From: Vibrio sp. 10N.286.49.B1
Lineage (GTDB): Bacteria > Pseudomonadota > Gammaproteobacteria > Enterobacterales > Vibrionaceae
Assembly: GCF_002873335.1 (NCBI RefSeq)
Contig: NZ_MCUW01000078.1
Span: 1-64,000, forward strand
Length of the DNA: 64,000 nt
Direction of reading: 5' to 3'
The position numbers and the translations under genes are program-made. Positions 60,212 through 64,000 of the stretch are shown here, one piece after another (position 1 is the first letter of the stretch; every line of letters begins with the position of its first letter). The notes under the pieces are model-generated. The model was not told the origin of the DNA. It searched no databases and was given only the letters and a program-made list of their open reading frames with translations.

Positions 60212-61429
60212 ATGGCTGGTGTATTAGGAATGATTCTTGCTGGTGGTGAGGGGTCTCGCCTTCGTCCTTTAACTGAATCTCGCACGAAACCTGCGGTGCC
60301 TTTTGGAGGCAGTTATCGTTTAATCGATTTTGCTCTTAATAATTTTATCAATGCAGATCTAATGCGTATCTACGTATTAACGCAATTCAAATCTCAGTCG
60401 CTGTATCAGCATATGCGAAAGGGTTGGAATCTTGCCGGTATTACAGACCGCTTCATCGACCCAATCCCTGCACAAATGCGTGATGGTAAACGTTGGTATG
60501 AAGGTACAGCGGATGCTATCTATCAGAATATTAGCTTTATTGAGCTGTCTACCCCAGACCAAGTGTGCATCTTCGGCTCTGACCATATCTATAAAATGGA
60601 TATCCGCCAAATGCTCGATTTCCATAAAAGAGTCGATGCGAAGCTGACGGTATCTGCATTGCGTATGCCACTGTCAGAAGCCTCAGAGTTTGGCGTGATT
60701 GAAGTGGACGAAACAGGCAAGATGATTGGCTTTGAAGAAAAACCATCGAACCCGAAATCGATTCCAGGCCATCCAGATATGGCATTAATATCAATGGGTA
60801 ACTACATCTTTGACGCGGACACACTGTGTACAGAGCTAAAGCTTGATGCGGACAATACCGAATCAAGCCATGACTTTGGTAAAGACATTATCCCTAAGAT
60901 GTTTCCTGAAGGAGAAGTCTATGTTTATGACTTCTCAACCAATAAAATTAGCGGTGAAAAAGGAACCACTTATTGGCGTGATGTAGGTTCGATTGACTCG
61001 TACTGGTCAGCTCATATGGATTTACTTGAACATGATCCTGATTTTTCATTGTACAACCGTAAATGGCCTCTACATACCTTTTATCCACCACTGCCACCAG
61101 CCACATTTATCGATGCAGAAGACCGTAAAGTGAAAGTGACTGACAGCTTAATTGCTGGAGGAAGTTATATTCAAGGTGCTTCCATTTATAAGTCGGTGCT
61201 CGGTTACCGAAGTAATATTGCTGCAGGCACTAAGATCAGTGAATCGGTCATCATAGGTGATGTAAAAATCGGTGCAGGGTGTACAATCAAGAACGCAATT
61301 ATCGATAAAAATGTAGAGATTGCCCCTGGGACAGTGATTGGCGAAGATCTAGAGTTGGATGCGAAACGCTTCCACGTGTCTCCAGGTGGCATTGTTGTCA
61401 TCAAAAAAGGGACAAAAGTTGGATTCTAG
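60212..61429 (+). CDS. glgC: Glucose-1-phosphate adenylyltransferase
   Basis: 405 aa. N-terminal nucleotidyltransferase: GMILAGGEGSRLRPLTESRT at 6-25, KPAVPFGGSYRLIDFALNN, FGSDHIYKMD and EEKPSNP. C-terminal left-handed beta-helix (about 300-400), the allosteric part. Makes ADP-glucose for glycogen. glgA starts one base after its stop, so the two are co-transcribed. Confidence 0.97.
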   Translation: MAGVLGMILAGGEGSRLRPLTESRTKPAVPFGGSYRLIDFALNNFINADLMRIYVLTQFKSQSLYQHMRKGWNLAGITDRFIDPIPAQMRDGKRWYEGTADAIYQNISFIELSTPDQVCIFGSDHIYKMDIRQMLDFHKRVDAKLTVSALRMPLSEASEFGVIEVDETGKMIGFEEKPSNPKSIPGHPDMALISMGNYIFDADTLCTELKLDADNTESSHDFGKDIIPKMFPEGEVYVYDFSTNKISGEKGTTYWRDVGSIDSYWSAHMDLLEHDPDFSLYNRKWPLHTFYPPLPPATFIDAEDRKVKVTDSLIAGGSYIQGASIYKSVLGYRSNIAAGTKISESVIIGDVKIGAGCTIKNAIIDKNVEIAPGTVIGEDLELDAKRFHVSPGGIVVIKKGTKVGF

Positions 61430-61430
61430 A

Positions 61431-62888
61431 ATGAGAAACATAGATGTATGGTTTCCAGTTTCAGAAGCTCAAGGACTTGTAAAAAGTGGGGGCTTGGCTG
61501 ATGTTGCCAAAGCCCTGCCTAAGGCATTGCAAGAGCTCGGGAAATCAGTTGCTATCACATTACCTGGTTATCAAACCTTACCGAATAAGCAAGATTATGA
61601 GTGTGTTCTATCGACAGAGTTAGAGCATTGGCCTCATACGGCCTATCAGGTCAAGAAAACTGAGCTCGACGGTGTCGATGTTTATGTCATTGAATGTGAT
61701 AAATATTTTGACCGTCCAGAGTTGTATGCAGAACATAACCGAGCGTACGCTGACAATGGCGAGAGATTTAGCTTTTTCTCAGCCGCGAGCCTCGATGTAT
61801 TGCCTAAGCTTGGTATTAAACCTGCGGTAGTGCATGCGAATGATTGGCATACCAGTTTGGTGCCGTTTTTGCTTAAAACTCGATACGGTAGCGACGACCG
61901 TTTCAAGGATGTGAAGTCAGTTCTGACCGTTCACAATGCAATATTCAAAGGTATTTTTTCTTATAGCCAACTAGAAATCATCCCTGAACTTAATCTTTCC
62001 GGCATGGAGTTCCTGCAATACGGCGAAGGTTGGATCAGTATGTTGCGAGCTGGCATTGCGTTTGCCGACAAAGTGAACGCGGTTAGCCCAAATTACGCTG
62101 CCGAGCTGGTTACCCCTCTGGGTTCTCATGGTCTAGTCGATGATTTTGTTCATCGTGCCAAAGACCTACACGGTATCGTAAATGGTTGTGATTATTCGGA
62201 GTGGGATCCGAGGAACGATGAGTTCTTACCGGTTAGCTATGAAGCCGAATTAGCGAGTATGCTAAAAGGTAAACTCGCGTCCAAAACGTTATTACAACAA
62301 GAGCTGAACCTGCCTGAGACTAATGTTCCTATGGTCGGGATGGTATGTCGTCTGACCCACCAAAAAGGGTTTCATTATATCTTGCCTATCTTAGAGAAGT
62401 TTCTCAAAAACGATGTGCAGATGGTTATTATTGGAACGGGTGAGTCTCAGATTGCGTCCCATTTACGTGATGTTGCCGCCGAGTATCCAGACAAATTGGC
62501 ATTTGTAGAAGCCTATAGCAATCGCTTTGCTCATCTCGTAGAAGCGGGTTCGGATTTCTTCTTGATGCCATCTGAGTTTGAAGCTTGTGGGCTAAACCAG
62601 TTGTACAGTATGGCCTACGGCACCTTGCCTATCATTCGTAAGGTTGGCGGACTCAAAGATACAGTGATTGATTTTGATGATAACCCATCAGAAGCTACTG
62701 GCTTTGGTTTTGAAGAGCCATGTCATGATGCGTTGCTTATTGTGTTGCAAAGGGCGCTGCTTTTTTATCTACAACAACCAGATGAAATGCATAATATTCA
62801 GCTAAGAGCGATGCGTCGCGACTTCAGTTGGTTAGAATCAGCAAAAGAATACAATAAAATGTATGAGATAGCGCTGCATCAACATTAA
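61431..62888 (+). CDS. glgA: Glycogen synthase
   Basis: 485 aa from ATG 61431, one base after the glgC stop; a longer frame upstream overlaps glgC and is rejected because GlgA begins at VWFPVSEAQGLVKSGGLADV. GT5/GT-B fold: KSGGLADVAKALPKAL binds ADP-glucose; VHANDWHTSL and the C-terminal PSEFEACGLNQLYSMAYGTL. Elongates glycogen from ADP-glucose made by GlgC. Confidence 0.97.
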   Translation: MRNIDVWFPVSEAQGLVKSGGLADVAKALPKALQELGKSVAITLPGYQTLPNKQDYECVLSTELEHWPHTAYQVKKTELDGVDVYVIECDKYFDRPELYAEHNRAYADNGERFSFFSAASLDVLPKLGIKPAVVHANDWHTSLVPFLLKTRYGSDDRFKDVKSVLTVHNAIFKGIFSYSQLEIIPELNLSGMEFLQYGEGWISMLRAGIAFADKVNAVSPNYAAELVTPLGSHGLVDDFVHRAKDLHGIVNGCDYSEWDPRNDEFLPVSYEAELASMLKGKLASKTLLQQELNLPETNVPMVGMVCRLTHQKGFHYILPILEKFLKNDVQMVIIGTGESQIASHLRDVAAEYPDKLAFVEAYSNRFAHLVEAGSDFFLMPSEFEACGLNQLYSMAYGTLPIIRKVGGLKDTVIDFDDNPSEATGFGFEEPCHDALLIVLQRALLFYLQQPDEMHNIQLRAMRRDFSWLESAKEYNKMYEIALHQH

Positions 62889-62903
62889 TTTCGTTCCAAG
62901 TCG

Positions 62904-62930
62904 AAAAGGCGACCTCGGGTCGCCTTTTTT
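62904..62930 (+). terminator. Rho-independent terminator after glgA
   Basis: GGCGACC (62908-62914) / GGTCGCC (62918-62924), loop TCG, T run. Confidence 0.92.
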
Positions 62931-63083
62931 ATTTCCTGCCTATTTTTTCCGTTGCTTTTGTCAAGAACCGCTCTAGCTGGTTAACACTTCGAAATAATTT
63001 TCAAATAAATTATGTGCAGTTTTTAACAGCCGTTCCGTGAATTGTGATACCGTAATGCTCATCGCCATTACCTAAAAGATCCT

Positions 63084-63878
63084 ATGTCAGAGAATCTACT
63101 GTTTCATAAAACTTACGCGCATCCTACGAGTAAAGAGTGGGTGGTGTTTGTACATGGTGCGGGTGGAAGTTCCTCGATTTGGTTTAAACAAATCAGAGCC
63201 TACAGAGAGCACTTTAATCTGCTGTTTGTCGATCTACGTGGGCATGGTAAGTCAAACGAGTTGATTAAAGATATTATGGCAAGTGGCTACACGTTTAAAA
63301 GTGTGACTATTGATATTCTTAAAGTGCTCGATCACCTTAAAATTCAATCGGCACACTTTGTTGGTATGTCGCTTGGCACAATTATCGTCCGTAATATTGC
63401 TGAACTGGCTTCACCTCGAGTTCGTTCTATGGTGTTAGGAGGCGCTGTAACACGGTTTAATACCCGCTCACAGTTGCTTGTGAACCTAGGGAATTGGAGT
63501 AAGCATATTATCCCTTATATGTGGTTATATCGCTTATTCGCCTATATTGTTATGCCTCAGCGTGGACAAAAAGAGTCTCGTCTTTTATTTGTGCGAGAAG
63601 CGAAGAAGCTGTGCCAGAAAGAATTTAAGAGATGGTACACGCTAACGACAGAGGTTAATCCACTCCATCGTTATTTCAAGGATAAAGAACTCCCTATTCC
63701 AACATTGTATTTAATGGGGGATAAAGACTATATGTTCATCCACCCAGTAAAAGAAATGGTAGCAGAGCATGAATCAAGCCGCTTGCTTGAAATTGAAAAC
63801 TGCGGGCATGTCTGTAATGTCGAAAGGCCAGATGAATTTAATAAACACTCCATCGCGTTTATCAAATCGGTACAATAA
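63084..63878 (+). CDS. Alpha/beta-fold hydrolase
   Basis: 264 aa. Oxyanion HG in VFVHGAGGSSSIWFKQ, nucleophile elbow GMSLG (about 93-97), acidic residue in YLMGDKDYMF and His in ENCGHVCNVERPDEFN, so the catalytic triad is complete. No signal peptide. Substrate unknown; resembles MhpC/BioH-type esterases. Single gene after glgCA. Confidence 0.9.
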   Translation: MSENLLFHKTYAHPTSKEWVVFVHGAGGSSSIWFKQIRAYREHFNLLFVDLRGHGKSNELIKDIMASGYTFKSVTIDILKVLDHLKIQSAHFVGMSLGTIIVRNIAELASPRVRSMVLGGAVTRFNTRSQLLVNLGNWSKHIIPYMWLYRLFAYIVMPQRGQKESRLLFVREAKKLCQKEFKRWYTLTTEVNPLHRYFKDKELPIPTLYLMGDKDYMFIHPVKEMVAEHESSRLLEIENCGHVCNVERPDEFNKHSIAFIKSVQ

Positions 63879-64000
63879 AATAACCCTAAGTACTTTAATT
63901 GATGGTTAAGTGCTAACCGTTGAGTGCTAAGTGCTAAGTGCTGACAGTTCCAGCATGCTCCAAACTGCGCTTCATTGAGCTCATTGCATTGTGGGCAGTG
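63728..64000 (-). CDS. Possible partial zinc-ribbon protein (3' part)
   Basis: The minus-strand frame entering at 64000 reads HCPQCNELNEAQFGACWNCQ, a C-x2-C-x10-C-x2-C zinc ribbon, so a gene probably runs in from beyond the window. The frame stays open until 63728, about 150 nt inside the convergent hydrolase gene, which is unusual. A 7-bp tandem repeat (GTGCTAA, 63923-63943) follows the ribbon and may have shifted the original frame. True end uncertain. Confidence 0.35.
   Translation of the reverse strand, partial: HCPQCNELNEAQFGACWNCQHLALSTQRLALNHQLKYLGLFYCTDLINAMECLLNSSGLSTLQTCPQFSISSKRLDSCSATISFTGWMNI

Overview
The window is a 64 kb stretch of what looks like a core chromosome from a marine gammaproteobacterium of the Vibrionaceae (Vibrio or a close relative; I cannot name the species). 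The evidence is the gene content: CsiV and PlzB next to mfd, the lolCDE - DUF2062 - comEC - msbA - lpxK - kdsB order, monomeric NADP isocitrate dehydrogenase, pflA/pflB with a DUF3360 membrane protein, and infA-bpt-aat. No rRNA, tRNA, insertion sequence, prophage or CRISPR array was found. Coding density is high, and many genes end in strong, often two-way, rho-independent terminators.

Layout. 0.1-4.2 kb: a LysR regulator divergent from two tandem, highly similar MFS transporters. 4.3-7.7 kb: an orphan CARF-nuclease protein (DUF1887) and a chemoreceptor, both on the minus strand. 8.1-14.4 kb: hinT, three envelope lipoproteins including the PBP1B activator LpoB, a thiamine-kinase-like protein carrying pentapeptide repeats, ycfP, and ndh behind a consensus FNR box. 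14.5-20.1 kb (minus): an acetyltransferase, then plzB-mfd-csiV. 20.3-30.3 kb (plus): lolC-lolD-lolE for lipoprotein export, then comEC (DNA uptake), msbA-lpxK-ycaR-kdsB for lipid A/Kdo. A DUF2062 gene diverges from comEC with 8 nt between start codons. 30.3-39.3 kb: rluE, icd, the stress-linked prkA-yeaH-spoVR operon, yfbU. 39.5-45.7 kb (minus): anaerobic formate metabolism (pflA, pflB, DUF3360 transporter-like protein) interrupted by an LpxR-like lipid A deacylase. 46.2-49.4 kb: an unrecognised large lipoprotein and a detached hisF-hisI pair. 49.6-55 kb: cspD, clpS-clpA, infA, bpt, aat, which together make up the N-degron machinery. 55.2-62.9 kb: aroA, yciN, topA, glgC-glgA (glycogen synthesis). 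63.1 kb to end: an alpha/beta hydrolase and the edge of a possible zinc-ribbon gene.

Main themes are envelope building (LolCDE, MsbA, LpxK, KdsB, LpoB, CsiV, LpxR), anaerobic/energy metabolism (Ndh, Pfl, Icd, glycogen), and stress and proteolysis (PrkA/SpoVR, ClpAS, CspD). The window is mostly conserved housekeeping. The items most worth a second look are the CARF nuclease without CRISPR and with an altered ligand motif, the pentapeptide-repeat insertion in the kinase, the 36-bp perfect palindrome between aat and aroA, the split his operon, and several unassigned operator-like dyads. Statements about gene order in V. cholerae or E. coli are from memory and were not checked against a database.
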